Notes: generated by a model not told the origin, from the letters alone. 64,000 nucleotides of DNA from Flavobacterium xinjiangense (GCF_900142885.1 NZ_FRCL01000004.1:296363-360362), one strand, 5' to 3'; counted from the stretch's first letter, positions 18,745 to 27,066 are shown. A program made the numbers and translations.

Positions 18745-19299
18745 ATGGAAACGAAACTATTAATACTGGCAGGACTTGGTGATTCCGGAGAAAAACACTG
18801 GCAAAGCTATTGGTTACGAAAATTTAAAAACAGTTCTAAATTAGTTCAGACGAATTGGGAACAACCTATACTGGAGGATTGGCTTAGCAATTTAACGGAA
18901 GCTATTTCAAAAATAGATTCTCCAACTATTTTAGTGGCACACAGTCTTGCAGTTTCTATGGTTTTGCATTGGGCTGAAGCAAATACTAATTCGAACATAA
19001 TTGGCGCGTTATTAGTCGCTCCTGCCGATGTTGATTCTTCAGAGCACACTCCTGAAATAATTTGGAATTTCTCGCCAATACCAACTGGAAAATTACGTTT
19101 CCCATCTATTGTGATCACCAGTGCTAATGATCCCTATATTTCTACAGTAAGAGCTGAATATTTAGCTAAAATCTGGGGTAGTGATTTTATAAATATTGGT
19201 AAAAAAGGACATATCAACTCCGATTCAAATCTCGAGTTTTGGGAAGAAGGCCAATTGATTTTGGAACAATTAATAAATAAAATTAATTCCGATTCATAA
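18745..19299 (+). CDS. RBBP9/YdeN-family alpha/beta hydrolase
   Basis: About 184 residues. LLILAGLGDSGEKHWQ at the N-terminus is the family signature; the nucleophile is in VAHSLA (about 70-75), the acid in SANDPYIS and the His in GKKGHIN. Family members are small serine hydrolases with unclear natural substrates. The frame is open 33 bases further upstream (to 18712), but the ATG at 18745 fits family alignments and avoids running through the promoter boxes. Single gene. Confidence 0.88.
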   Translation: METKLLILAGLGDSGEKHWQSYWLRKFKNSSKLVQTNWEQPILEDWLSNLTEAISKIDSPTILVAHSLAVSMVLHWAEANTNSNIIGALLVAPADVDSSEHTPEIIWNFSPIPTGKLRFPSIVITSANDPYISTVRAEYLAKIWGSDFINIGKKGHINSDSNLEFWEEGQLILEQLINKINSDS

Positions 19300-19302
19300 A
19301 TA

Positions 19303-19332
19303 AAAAAACTGCTTTATTTAAAAAACAGTTTC
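19303..19332. terminator. Weak hairpin between convergent genes
   Basis: AAACTG / CAGTTT stem with A- and T-rich flanks between the RBBP9-like and PEBP genes. Low G+C, so uncertain. Confidence 0.35.
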
Positions 19333-19365
19333 TAAATTTTGACGACAAATCATCCAACCGACAGT

Positions 19366-19842
19366 TCACCTTTTATACAAGCCGACTAATTCTCCCCAGG
19401 CAATAATATAATCTTTCATTTCCTTTTCAAGTTCATTTTTATCAGTGCTTACAAGTAAATTTAGTTTAGTATTTAAAGCGTACACTTTAAAATAATAATG
19501 ATGTTTGCCACTTGGAGGGCAAGGCCCATCATATTTATTTTCCCCAAAACTATTCCTTCCTTGAATTCCGGGTGCAGAATTTTCTTTTATACTGTTTTTT
19601 GGTGCAATGTTCCACATTAACCAATGACAAAAAGATCCACTGGGAGCATCTGGATCATCCACTATAATAGCCAGGCTCTTTGTATTTTTAGGAATTTCGC
19701 CTATACTAATCTCCGGGTTTACATTTACCCCGTCACAAGTATATTTCGAATAAATAAATTCATTATCCTCAAATGCAGGGCTTTTTATAACTAATTTGCT
19801 ACTGGCTGTTACTGACATGATAAATAGTATAATAAGGTTCAT
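19366..19842 (-). CDS. YbhB/YbcL-family (PEBP-like) protein, exported
   Basis: 158 residues. A short N-terminal hydrophobic segment (MNLIILFIMSVTASS) suggests export. The mature part carries the PEBP ligand-pocket motifs: DDPDAPSGSFCHWLMWNI, then GPCPPSGKHHYYFKVYAL. Bacterial family members are periplasmic or cytoplasmic proteins of uncertain role. The gene starts 2 bases after the stop of the Cys-rich protein gene, so the two are probably co-transcribed, an association that may hint at metal-related stress. Confidence 0.88.
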   Translation of the reverse strand: MNLIILFIMSVTASSKLVIKSPAFEDNEFIYSKYTCDGVNVNPEISIGEIPKNTKSLAIIVDDPDAPSGSFCHWLMWNIAPKNSIKENSAPGIQGRNSFGENKYDGPCPPSGKHHYYFKVYALNTKLNLLVSTDKNELEKEMKDYIIAWGELVGLYKR

Positions 19843-19844
19843 TA

Positions 19845-20171
19845 TTAATGTGCCATTTGTTGTTCATGACACATTTCTGCACATTTACCACATGCTTCTG
19901 CACATTTTTTACAATGTTCCATTTGTGAATATTTTTCACATTCAGCGGCACATATTTCACACATTTCCGCACATAATTTTAAGAAAATAGCTGTGTTTTC
20001 AGAATTCCGTTCCATTAACTGGGATGCTAAGCGGCATATATCCGCACAATCCTGATCGTTCATCATACAGCGAGCCATATCCATTTCTTTTTCTAAATGG
20101 CATGCATCATAACAATGTGTGCATTGTGCAGCACAAAAATGTAATACGTCAATCATTTTTTGCTTTTCCAT
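19845..20171 (-). CDS. Cys-rich four-helix-bundle copper-binding protein (Csp-like)
   Basis: 108 residues with 16 Cys, arranged as repeating CxxC and CxxxC on helices (C13, C17, C20, C24, C35, C42, C46, C67, C71, C74, C78, C87, C90, C94, C97, C101), plus a Met- and His-containing tail. This is the pattern of Csp copper-storage proteins (DUF326), whose bundle core binds many Cu(I). There is no signal peptide, so it would be the cytosolic type (Csp3-like). It is the first gene of a pair with the PEBP protein (2-base gap). Confidence 0.9.
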   Translation of the reverse strand: MEKQKMIDVLHFCAAQCTHCYDACHLEKEMDMARCMMNDQDCADICRLASQLMERNSENTAIFLKLCAEMCEICAAECEKYSQMEHCKKCAEACGKCAEMCHEQQMAH

Positions 20172-20528
20172 TTTTTAGGTATATTTAAATTAAGAATCTA
20201 TTTTAAAACACCAAAAGGAAATGATACGGCATTTGATTTCCATCTGGTCAATATCACGGCTGTACCTGCTGATGCATCATCAACAATACATCCAAAACGA
20301 CACCGTATTCTACAGCAAAAAGCTTTGGGGAAACTTTACACTAATTATAATCCTAAAAATTTAATAAAGGATTTGTAGCACTCATTCGATAAGATATTGC
20401 ATGTAAATAACTCCATTATAGAAAAGTAAATTTACAATATTTATTGTTTTAAATAACTGATAAATAGATTATTAACATTAAAATAACCTATTAATATTTA
20501 AGAAGCTAAGTAAATCCTGTTTTTGAAG
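20172..20528. other. Intergenic with a possible gene remnant
   Basis: 357 bases between Csp-like and CsaA genes (both minus strand). Bases about 20200-20378 have coding-like composition; the rest (20379-20528) is AT-rich without structure I can name. Confidence 0.4.
20200..20378 (+). pseudogene. Possible 3' remnant of an unrecognised gene
   Basis: An open plus-strand frame ends at TAG 20378 and reads like protein (...NDTAFDFHLVNITAVPAD... to ...NYNPKNLIKDL). It has no proper start: the only upstream start lies inside the divergent Csp-like gene. It might be the tail of a gene whose 5' part was lost. I do not recognise the family. It could also be chance. Confidence 0.25.
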
Positions 20529-20864
20529 TTACCCAATTCGCAATCCATTTTCAATCTCAAAATCGGGTGTTAATAAAATAACATCTCCTTCTTCCCCTAC
20601 AGCTCCTAAGACCAAACATTCACTCATGAATTTACCAATTTGTTTTTTAGGGAAATTAACTACAGCAACAATTTGTCTGCCAACCAAATCTTCTTTTTGA
20701 TATCGTTTGGTAATTTGTGCAGATGTTTTTCGAATCCCAATTGTGGGACCAAAATCTACCGTTAGTTGGTAAGCCGGTTTTCTTGCTTCAGGAAAATCAT
20801 TGACTTCCAAAATAGTTCCAACTCGCATTTCTACTTTTTCAAAATCTTGCCAAGTTAATTCCAT
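20529..20864 (-). CDS. csaA: tRNA-binding protein CsaA
   Basis: 111 residues, the length of CsaA. A single EMAP/Trbp111-type OB fold: FEKVEMRVGTILEVNDFPEARKPAYQL at the N-terminus, GIRKTSAQIT, and VVNFPKKQIGKFMSECLVLGA at the C-terminus. CsaA binds tRNA-like structures and acts as an export-related chaperone in Bacillus; the role in Bacteroidota is untested. Single gene. Confidence 0.93.
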   Translation of the reverse strand: MELTWQDFEKVEMRVGTILEVNDFPEARKPAYQLTVDFGPTIGIRKTSAQITKRYQKEDLVGRQIVAVVNFPKKQIGKFMSECLVLGAVGEEGDVILLTPDFEIENGLRIG

Positions 20865-21023
20865 GGTTGTATTGTATTTATAGTTTTTAATTAAATGTTA
20901 ATTTCTAACAAACCTATCAATTTTACAACTATTTACACTAATTTCATAAGAGATTTTTTTCCCTATATCTTTAAATTTACAAATTAGCAATACTATTTAA
21001 AAACTATAAATACTAGTAGTAAT

Positions 21024-21923
21024 ATGGATGACAATCAAACAAATGGAATCGAATCATTAGGAAATGGTAGCTTTTCTAAATCAAAAATGGCAACTGATAA
21101 ATATCTTCAGACGGAAACAAACGTAAAATTATATGTAAAGGATTATGGTCAAGGAAAACCGGTAATTCTGATTCATGGATGGCCCCTATCTAACGAAATG
21201 TGGGAATATCAAATCGAGGCTCTGGTTGAAAATAACTTTAGAGTTATTGCTTATGACCGCCGAGGTTTTGGAAAATCTTCACAACCGTGGGACGGTTACG
21301 ATTACGATACTTTGGCCGATGATTTAAAAGCAATTATCGATCTTTTAGAATTGGAAGATGTTACTCTGGTTGGATTTTCTATGGGTGGTGGTGAAGTGGT
21401 GCGCTATTTTAGTCGTCATGGTGGAAAAAACATTGCAAAAGCAGTGCTAATCTCCGCTGTAACTCCTCATTTATTAAAAACCGACGCTAATCCAGAAGGA
21501 GTTCCTCAAGAAAAATATGATGCAATGGCGGACCAAATTAAAGACGACCGAATTGGGTTTATGGATGCCTTTGGGAAAACGTTTTTCGGTGTGAGCTTTA
21601 TTAGCAAGCCTATCAGCACACCACTATTGGATTATTACAGAATGCTGTGTTCACTTGCTTCTCCCCGTGCCACCTTAGAATGTGCAAAGTCTTTTTCAAC
21701 AACTGATTTTACGCATGAAATGTCCTCTGTAAATGTACCTACATTAATCATTCATGGAGATGAAGACAAAACTGTTCCGATAGAAATCACTTCTGAAATT
21801 GCCACTAAATTAATCCCTGATAATATCTTTATTGTTTACGATGGCGCACCACACGGATTATTTTATGTAGAAAAAGAAAAATTAAATAGAGATTTGATTA
21901 AATTTTTAAAGTCTGGAATATAA
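21024..21923 (+). CDS. Alpha/beta hydrolase, non-haem chloroperoxidase/arylesterase type
   Basis: Up to 299 residues. Oxyanion-hole region LIHGWPLSNEMW, nucleophile elbow GFSMGGGE, acid HGDEDKTVP and His GAPHGLF are in order and intact, as in cofactor-free haloperoxidase/esterase enzymes. The first about 21 residues are unlike the family, so the true start may be the ATG at 21087 (MATDKYLQ). No signal peptide. Followed by a long hairpin terminator. Substrate unknown. Confidence 0.85.
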   Translation: MDDNQTNGIESLGNGSFSKSKMATDKYLQTETNVKLYVKDYGQGKPVILIHGWPLSNEMWEYQIEALVENNFRVIAYDRRGFGKSSQPWDGYDYDTLADDLKAIIDLLELEDVTLVGFSMGGGEVVRYFSRHGGKNIAKAVLISAVTPHLLKTDANPEGVPQEKYDAMADQIKDDRIGFMDAFGKTFFGVSFISKPISTPLLDYYRMLCSLASPRATLECAKSFSTTDFTHEMSSVNVPTLIIHGDEDKTVPIEITSEIATKLIPDNIFIVYDGAPHGLFYVEKEKLNRDLIKFLKSGI

Positions 21924-21936
21924 ATTGAATCGTTTA

Positions 21937-21994
21937 AAAAGTACCCTTCGAAGCGCTTACTGGTAGTAATGCACTTCGGAGGGTACTTTTTTTT
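21937..21994 (+). terminator. Terminator of the chloroperoxidase-type hydrolase
   Basis: 13-bp stem GTACCCTTCGAAG / CTTCGGAGGGTAC (one wobble) around a 20-base loop, then nine T. Confidence 0.9.
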
Positions 21995-22077
21995 TAGAAT
22001 TTAAAATATTTCAGAAAAAAAAATCCTTTTTAATACTGCATTTTTATTGTAATTTGGTAAAAGCAATATTAACTTCA

Positions 22078-22632
22078 ATGACACGAACAACTTCAAATAC
22101 AGTAGCACTGGGAACTTTGGCTCCAAATTTCAATTTAAAAAACACTAATTCAAGTGAATGGTTTTCTTTTCAGGATTTAAAAGGAGAAAAGGGAACTTTA
22201 GTAATATTCATCTGCAATCATTGCCCTTTTGTACATCATGTAATTGATGAAATTGTTATGATCGCCAATGATTATCGGGTACAAGGAATTGGAATCATTA
22301 CCATTTCCAGTAATGATGTGGTTAAATTTCCACAGGATGCACCGGAATTGATGACCGAGTTTGCATTCCAAAATAAATTTGAGTTTCCGTATCTTTATGA
22401 TGAAACACAGGAAGTCGCAAAAGCCTATAATGCAGCTTGCACTCCCGATTTTTACTTATATGACAATCAAGATAAATTAGTCTATCACGGACAATTAGAC
22501 GACAGCCGCCCGGGAAATGGAATTCCGTTAAGCGGAAACGATTTGCGCGGTGCAATTGATAGCGTAACCTACAATAGAACTATTAATCCAGATCAGAAAC
22601 CAAGTCTGGGTTGTAATATCAAGTGGAAATAA
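22078..22632 (+). CDS. Thioredoxin-like (AhpC/TSA-type) protein with CNHCP site
   Basis: About 184 residues from the ATG at 22078. A thioredoxin fold with LVIFICNHCPFVHHV (about 50-64) in place of CGPC, then SSNDVVKFPQDAPE and TPDFYLYD (cis-Pro region). This type is annotated as thioredoxin family or peroxiredoxin-like; a redox role is probable, the partner unknown. An upstream in-frame start at 22054 adds 8 unlikely residues. No signal peptide. A terminator follows. Confidence 0.87.
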   Translation: MTRTTSNTVALGTLAPNFNLKNTNSSEWFSFQDLKGEKGTLVIFICNHCPFVHHVIDEIVMIANDYRVQGIGIITISSNDVVKFPQDAPELMTEFAFQNKFEFPYLYDETQEVAKAYNAACTPDFYLYDNQDKLVYHGQLDDSRPGNGIPLSGNDLRGAIDSVTYNRTINPDQKPSLGCNIKWK

Positions 22633-22660
22633 TATATTCTATTTATAAATGAACATAAAA

Positions 22661-22688
22661 AAATCCCAAAACTCTCGCTTTGGGATTT
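22661..22688. terminator. Bidirectional terminator
   Basis: 10-bp stem AAATCCCAAA / TTTGGGATTT with an 8-base loop; flanked by A and T runs, between convergent genes. Confidence 0.8.
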
Positions 22689-22710
22689 TATATGAATTGG
22701 ATTGTTCAAT

Positions 22711-22748
22711 ACTGCAAACTGCGACTGAACACTGAACACTGAATACTA
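22711..22748. repeat. Dispersed CAGTGTTCAGTC-family repeat, solo copy
   Basis: Read on the minus strand, tandem GTTCAGT units followed by CGCAGTTTGCAG. It touches the stop codon of the PPIase gene (22749). Same family as 14853-14912, 27901-27990 and 28480-28511. Confidence 0.65.
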
Positions 22749-23681
22749 TCACTTCACATCCATTAATTCTACGTCAAAAATCAAAGTAGCGTTTGGTGGA
22801 ATTGCTCCTCCAGCACCACGAGATCCGTAACCTAAATGTGATGGAACTACAAAACGTGCTTTATCACCTACGCGCAACAAAGCAATTCCTTCGTCCCATC
22901 CTTCGATTACATTACCTTGTCCTAATGGAAATTCAATTGGTTTTTTTCTTGGGTAAGAACTGTCAAAAACTTTTCCGTCTGGAAGTTGTCCTGTATAATG
23001 TACCGAAACTATTTTACCGTTTGCTGCTTGTTTACCTTCACCTCTTTGGATAAATTGGTAACGTAAACCGCTTTCTGTTTTTTCGAAACCAGCCGCTAAT
23101 TTTTCCATTTCAGCTTCTGCATCAGCTTTCAAAGAAGCATCACGTTTGTTACGGGCACCTTTGAAAGTAATAAAAGCTTCAATAGCATTCCATTTTTGAG
23201 CTTCTTCTCCTACTCTAACAATTTCCAATGATTCCAAAACATCACCTTGAGCAACAGCATCAACAATATCCTGACCTTCTACAACTTGACCAAAAACAGT
23301 ATGTTTACCATCTAACCAAGGAGTTGGAATGTGCGTGATATAAAATTGAGAACCGTTCGTTCCTGGTCCTGAATTTGCCATAGCTAAAACCCCTGGTTTA
23401 TCATGTTTTAAACTTGGGTGAAATTCATCATCAAATTTATAACCCGGATCTCCAGTTCCAGTTCCTAGTGGACAACCACCTTGTATCATGAAATCAGGAA
23501 TTACTCTGTGGAATTTCAATCCATCATAGAATTTTGTTCCTTGAGGTTTTACTTTATTTTCTAAATTTCCTTCAGCCAATCCTACGAAGTTACCAACAGT
23601 TCCTGGTGTTAAATCGTGCGCTAGTTTTACTAAAATAGCACCTTTAGAGGTGCTGAATTTAGCATATATTCCGTTTTCCAT
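22749..23681 (-). CDS. Dual-family peptidyl-prolyl isomerase: cyclophilin-FKBP fusion
   Basis: 310 residues with two complete PPIase domains. The cyclophilin domain (about 5-165) has FHRVIPDFMIQGG, GSQFYIT and the W of TPWLDGKHTVFG. After a charged helical linker (about 170-200) comes an FKBP domain (about 200-310) with VHYTGQLPDGKVFDSS, VIEGWDEG and GYGSRGAGGAIPPNATLIFDVEL. No signal peptide. Such cyclophilin-FKBP proteins have been described in flavobacteria; they should catalyse prolyl cis-trans isomerisation with both active sites. Frame is continuous, so the fusion is real. A dispersed repeat abuts the stop. Confidence 0.93.
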   Translation of the reverse strand: MENGIYAKFSTSKGAILVKLAHDLTPGTVGNFVGLAEGNLENKVKPQGTKFYDGLKFHRVIPDFMIQGGCPLGTGTGDPGYKFDDEFHPSLKHDKPGVLAMANSGPGTNGSQFYITHIPTPWLDGKHTVFGQVVEGQDIVDAVAQGDVLESLEIVRVGEEAQKWNAIEAFITFKGARNKRDASLKADAEAEMEKLAAGFEKTESGLRYQFIQRGEGKQAANGKIVSVHYTGQLPDGKVFDSSYPRKKPIEFPLGQGNVIEGWDEGIALLRVGDKARFVVPSHLGYGSRGAGGAIPPNATLIFDVELMDVK

Positions 23682-23812
23682 TGTGTTTAATTTTTATTGA
23701 AGGGCAAATTTACGAAATTAATTTTAAAAAGGGAATTGGAGCAATAAAAGTTGGGAATTTGGTTTTATGGACACGAGCGGAATGATTGTGCGCGCTACGA
23801 TGCGAATTGTTG

Positions 23813-24574
23813 CTAGCTGTTAATTTTTATTAATTTTTCCAATTCTGTTTTTAATGCACATAGGTCTTCGATTTTATTAAAGTCCAAGTTTTTTAAAAAC
23901 TCATCACTAATTATAGTTTTTTCATCTTGGTTGATTTCTGTGAAGTTAATTTCGAATTTTTTTTTCAAATTAAAGTCAGTATTTCCAGCAATTTTAGCTT
24001 CAATAAAGTTGTCTTCCCCTTCAAAAAAAATGTCTTTTTCTTCAAATTTTGATTTCAATATTTTTAGAATGTGAATTGATGTTGAGTTTAACTTAAAGAT
24101 TGTTTCAATAAAAACTGCACGATATTTGTCAATTACTAAATCGACTTCAAACTCATAAAGTTTATGTTTATTATTTTTATCTGAATAACTGTTTATTGCT
24201 GATTCAAATAAAGAGATATAACTCAATAATATTTTAAAATTATCTGAATTTATTTCTTTAGAAAAAATTTTAGGTTGCCATTGCGCGACTCTTAAAAAAA
24301 GATCTTTATCTAAATGGCCTGAAATTTTGTTTCTAATATGATTTACAAAATCTAATTCTTTAACTATATTTTTTTTCAGTTCAATGCAAGATGGATTTTC
24401 TCTTAATTCTTGATTTAATTCCTTAATTAAGTTGTCAAATAAGTACAATGACATTATATTTTGTTTGAGCATTCTGAAGAAAGAAATTGTTTCTTTAATA
24501 GATAGATTCTGATGAAAAAAATCAAGCTCGTCTAATAGAAGTATTATTTTTATATACTTTGCTCTTTCTGTCAT
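23813..24574 (-). CDS. Hypothetical protein with HEPN-like RNxxxxH motif
   Basis: 253 residues, helical and very AT-rich, with no family I recognise. At residues 80-88 it has IRNKISGHL: R81-N82 followed by H87, matching the Rx4-6H motif (with polar residue after R) that marks the catalytic centre of HEPN-fold RNases and related helical proteins. The motif lies after a long helical N-terminus, as expected, but there is no MNT/antitoxin-like gene beside it. A GC-rich patch directly follows the stop. It may be an accessory gene acquired by transfer. The start (ATG 24574) is not tested by alignment. Confidence 0.6.
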   Translation of the reverse strand: MTERAKYIKIILLLDELDFFHQNLSIKETISFFRMLKQNIMSLYLFDNLIKELNQELRENPSCIELKKNIVKELDFVNHIRNKISGHLDKDLFLRVAQWQPKIFSKEINSDNFKILLSYISLFESAINSYSDKNNKHKLYEFEVDLVIDKYRAVFIETIFKLNSTSIHILKILKSKFEEKDIFFEGEDNFIEAKIAGNTDFNLKKKFEINFTEINQDEKTIISDEFLKNLDFNKIEDLCALKTELEKLIKINS

Positions 24575-24771
24575 AAACTTAAAGCTAACTTATATTGGTT
24601 TAATAAAATCATTCCAACCTATCCACATCCTTCTGTCTTTGTCAGACAAATATTTTATTACTTGCATTTCAAATATATAATAAATTTATTACAAGCCAAT
24701 GTGCTGATTTTTTTATTGATGAATACTTTTCCTACCGATTCAGTTCTTTAAAATCTCTAATTCCACAAAAT

Positions 24772-24853
24772 CCTAGGCCAGATAGAAGTGGAAATCCGTT
24801 TTATCTGCCTTTTCGGTGATATAAAGATTGTAACGAATAGCTGGAATAGCTCC
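24772..24853 (+). ncRNA. Flavo-1-like structured element
   Basis: Two nested helices, CCAG (24778-24781) with CTGG (24841-24844) and AATC (24793-24796) with GATT (24826-24829), enclose conserved-looking internal-loop strands ATAGAAGTGGA and GTAACGAATAG, with a variable middle. A block of this form recurs between genes of flavobacteria and resembles the Flavo-1 RNA motif as I recall it. Strand is taken from that reading. Name and strand need a covariance-model check. Confidence 0.45.
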
Positions 24854-24892
24854 TGAACAATCCCGACGTTTCGGGACAGAATAAATCCAAAA

Positions 24893-24923
24893 AAAAATGG
24901 CATCCTTTACGAATGCCATTTTT
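24893..24923 (-). terminator. Terminator of the M3 peptidase gene
   Basis: Stem AAAAATGGCAT / ATGCCATTTTT with a T run on the minus strand. Confidence 0.85.
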
Positions 24924-24942
24924 ACTATTAAATAAAATATGA

Positions 24943-27066
24943 TTATTTATCTGAAAGTCCCGCATTTTTCAAATACGGTTCGATTTGCATGTCATGTCCG
25001 ATAAAATCCTTGAAAGCTTTGTTTAAATCTACGCTGTTCCCTACTGATAAAATATATTTTCGGAAACGTTCGCAATTCTCTCTGGTCATACCACCATTGG
25101 CCTGCATCCAGTCGAACGCATTATAATCCAAGGTTTTTGACCAGGTGTAAGCGTAATAACCCGCTGAATAACCTCCACTCCAAATGTGTGCAAAGTAAGG
25201 CGTGTGGTATCTGGTTGGAACTTCATTAACCAACAAACCATATTTTTGAAGTGCTTCTTTCTCAAAAACCAAAGTTGGTTTAAAATCAGCTTCTTTTTCT
25301 ACACTATGCCAAGCCATATCAAGCGTTGATGCAGCCAATAATTCGGTCACGTCATATCCTTTGTTGAATGTCTCTGCTTTTTTAATTTTATCAATTAAAG
25401 CTTGAGGAATCACTTCTTTAGTTTTGTAATGTATCGCATAATTTTTTAAGACAGTAGGATCCAGTGCAGCATGCTCGTTGATTTGAGATGGAAATTCCAC
25501 ATAATCACGCGGTACAGATGTTCCTGAAATACTAGGATAATTTTGATTAGCAAACAAACCATGCAAAGTGTGTCCGAACTCGTGAAATAATGTCGTCACA
25601 TCATCAAAACTGATTAATGATGGATTTCCATTAACTGGTTTAGAAAAATTATAAACGTTAACAATTACCGGTTTTTGTTTTAAATAATGAGACTGAGTAA
25701 CAAAATTATTCATCCAAGCTCCTCCGTTTTTATTGTCTCTGGTGTAAAAATCCAAATAATAAATCGCCATTGATTTTCCGTCATTGTCAAATACTTCATA
25801 AGCCACAACATCTGGATTATAGACCGGCAAATCTTTTCTTTCCTTGAAAGTGATGCCATACATTTGCTTTGCAGCAAAAAACACTCCTTTTTCTAAAACA
25901 GTCGTTAACTCAAAATAAGGTTTTACCTGACTTTCATCTAAATCATATTTTGCTTTACGCACTTGCTCTGAATAAAAATTCCAATCCCAAGGCTCCAGTT
26001 TGAATCCTCCGCTTTGAGAATCGATTAGGTCTTGAATTTCTTTGGCTTCTACTTTTGCTTTTGCAACTGCTGGGGTAGCAATTTTCGCTAAAAGGTCCAT
26101 CGCAGTGCTTGGTAATTTTGCCATTTGGTCTTGCAATCGCCATTCAGCAAAACTTTTCTTACCCATTAAATTCGCTTTTTTCAAACGTAATTTGGCCATT
26201 TTTTCTAATACTTCTCGAGTATCACCATCGTCATTTTTCTCAGCGCGAGTCCAGGCCGACTTGAATATTTTTTCTCTTGTGGCTCTGTTTTTAAGACTTG
26301 CCAATAAGGGTTGTTGTGTTGTATTCAATAATCCAATCAAATATTTACCACCTTGACCCGCCTCGGTAGCTTTTGCTTTTGCAGCGGCTATTTCGTCTGA
26401 ACTCAAACCTTCCAAATCGCTTACGTTGTCAAATAAAACAGCGCCATTTTTACGGGCAATTAATAATTTGTTTCCAAAGAGCGTTCCCAAACTGGCCAAC
26501 TCTTCGTTTATCTTTTTCATCTTTTCTTTATCACCAGGCGATAAATTGGCGCCCGCCAATTCGAACAATTGCAAGTAATATTCGGTCAATCGCTTGTCTT
26601 CTCCTTTTAGAGCATTCAAGTTTAACGCTTTGAAACGTTTGTATAACTGACTGTTCAAATATATTTTATCATTGTGAGCCGAAAAAATGGGCGCATATTC
26701 TGCTTCAATCGCTTGTAAAGTCGGATTAGTGTTTGAACCCGTTAGGTTATAGAAAACTCCTGTAGCCCTAACCAAATCAACTCCGCAAATTTCGAGAGCC
26801 AATACGGTATTTTTGAATGTTGGTTTGGCAGGATTGGTCGCTATTTTTTTTATTTCCTGATCATGACTTTTTAAGGCATATTCGAAAGCAGGCTTAAAAT
26901 TTTCGTCTTTAATTAAATTAAAAGGCGGAGCTTGATACTGCAACGCGCTTTTTTGTAAAAGTGGATTAGTCATTTTAATAGAATTGTTTTGAGCATGAAG
27001 CGCTTGATTTTGCAGTGAAGCAATAAAAACAAGCATTATACCAGCTTTGGTTATTTTTGAAATCAT
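24943..27066 (-). CDS. M3-family metallopeptidase (Dcp/oligopeptidase A type), exported
   Basis: 707 residues. The N-terminus is a signal peptide (to about residue 26, LHAQ), so it should be periplasmic, like dipeptidyl carboxypeptidase Dcp. Zinc motif LFHEFGHTLHG (HExxH) lies at about 500-510, with the third ligand Glu in the following EFPSQINEH region; the C-terminal SGGYSAGYYAYTWSK is the conserved substrate-binding loop of the family. Length is normal. Cleaves short peptides, probably for nutrient recycling. Single gene with its own terminator. Confidence 0.95.
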   Translation of the reverse strand: MISKITKAGIMLVFIASLQNQALHAQNNSIKMTNPLLQKSALQYQAPPFNLIKDENFKPAFEYALKSHDQEIKKIATNPAKPTFKNTVLALEICGVDLVRATGVFYNLTGSNTNPTLQAIEAEYAPIFSAHNDKIYLNSQLYKRFKALNLNALKGEDKRLTEYYLQLFELAGANLSPGDKEKMKKINEELASLGTLFGNKLLIARKNGAVLFDNVSDLEGLSSDEIAAAKAKATEAGQGGKYLIGLLNTTQQPLLASLKNRATREKIFKSAWTRAEKNDDGDTREVLEKMAKLRLKKANLMGKKSFAEWRLQDQMAKLPSTAMDLLAKIATPAVAKAKVEAKEIQDLIDSQSGGFKLEPWDWNFYSEQVRKAKYDLDESQVKPYFELTTVLEKGVFFAAKQMYGITFKERKDLPVYNPDVVAYEVFDNDGKSMAIYYLDFYTRDNKNGGAWMNNFVTQSHYLKQKPVIVNVYNFSKPVNGNPSLISFDDVTTLFHEFGHTLHGLFANQNYPSISGTSVPRDYVEFPSQINEHAALDPTVLKNYAIHYKTKEVIPQALIDKIKKAETFNKGYDVTELLAASTLDMAWHSVEKEADFKPTLVFEKEALQKYGLLVNEVPTRYHTPYFAHIWSGGYSAGYYAYTWSKTLDYNAFDWMQANGGMTRENCERFRKYILSVGNSVDLNKAFKDFIGHDMQIEPYLKNAGLSDK

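Larger units (their letters stand above)
24575..24942. other. Intergenic with Flavo-1-like element
   Basis: 368 bases. Left part is AT-rich with nothing I can name; 24772-24853 looks like a structured RNA element; a short GC hairpin (TCCCGA-CGTT-TCGGGA, 24861-24876) and the M3 peptidase terminator follow. Confidence 0.6.

Noticed and set aside
23761..23815. Integron attC site
   Set aside because: No RYYYAAC/GTTRRRY pair; kept only as a weak finding.
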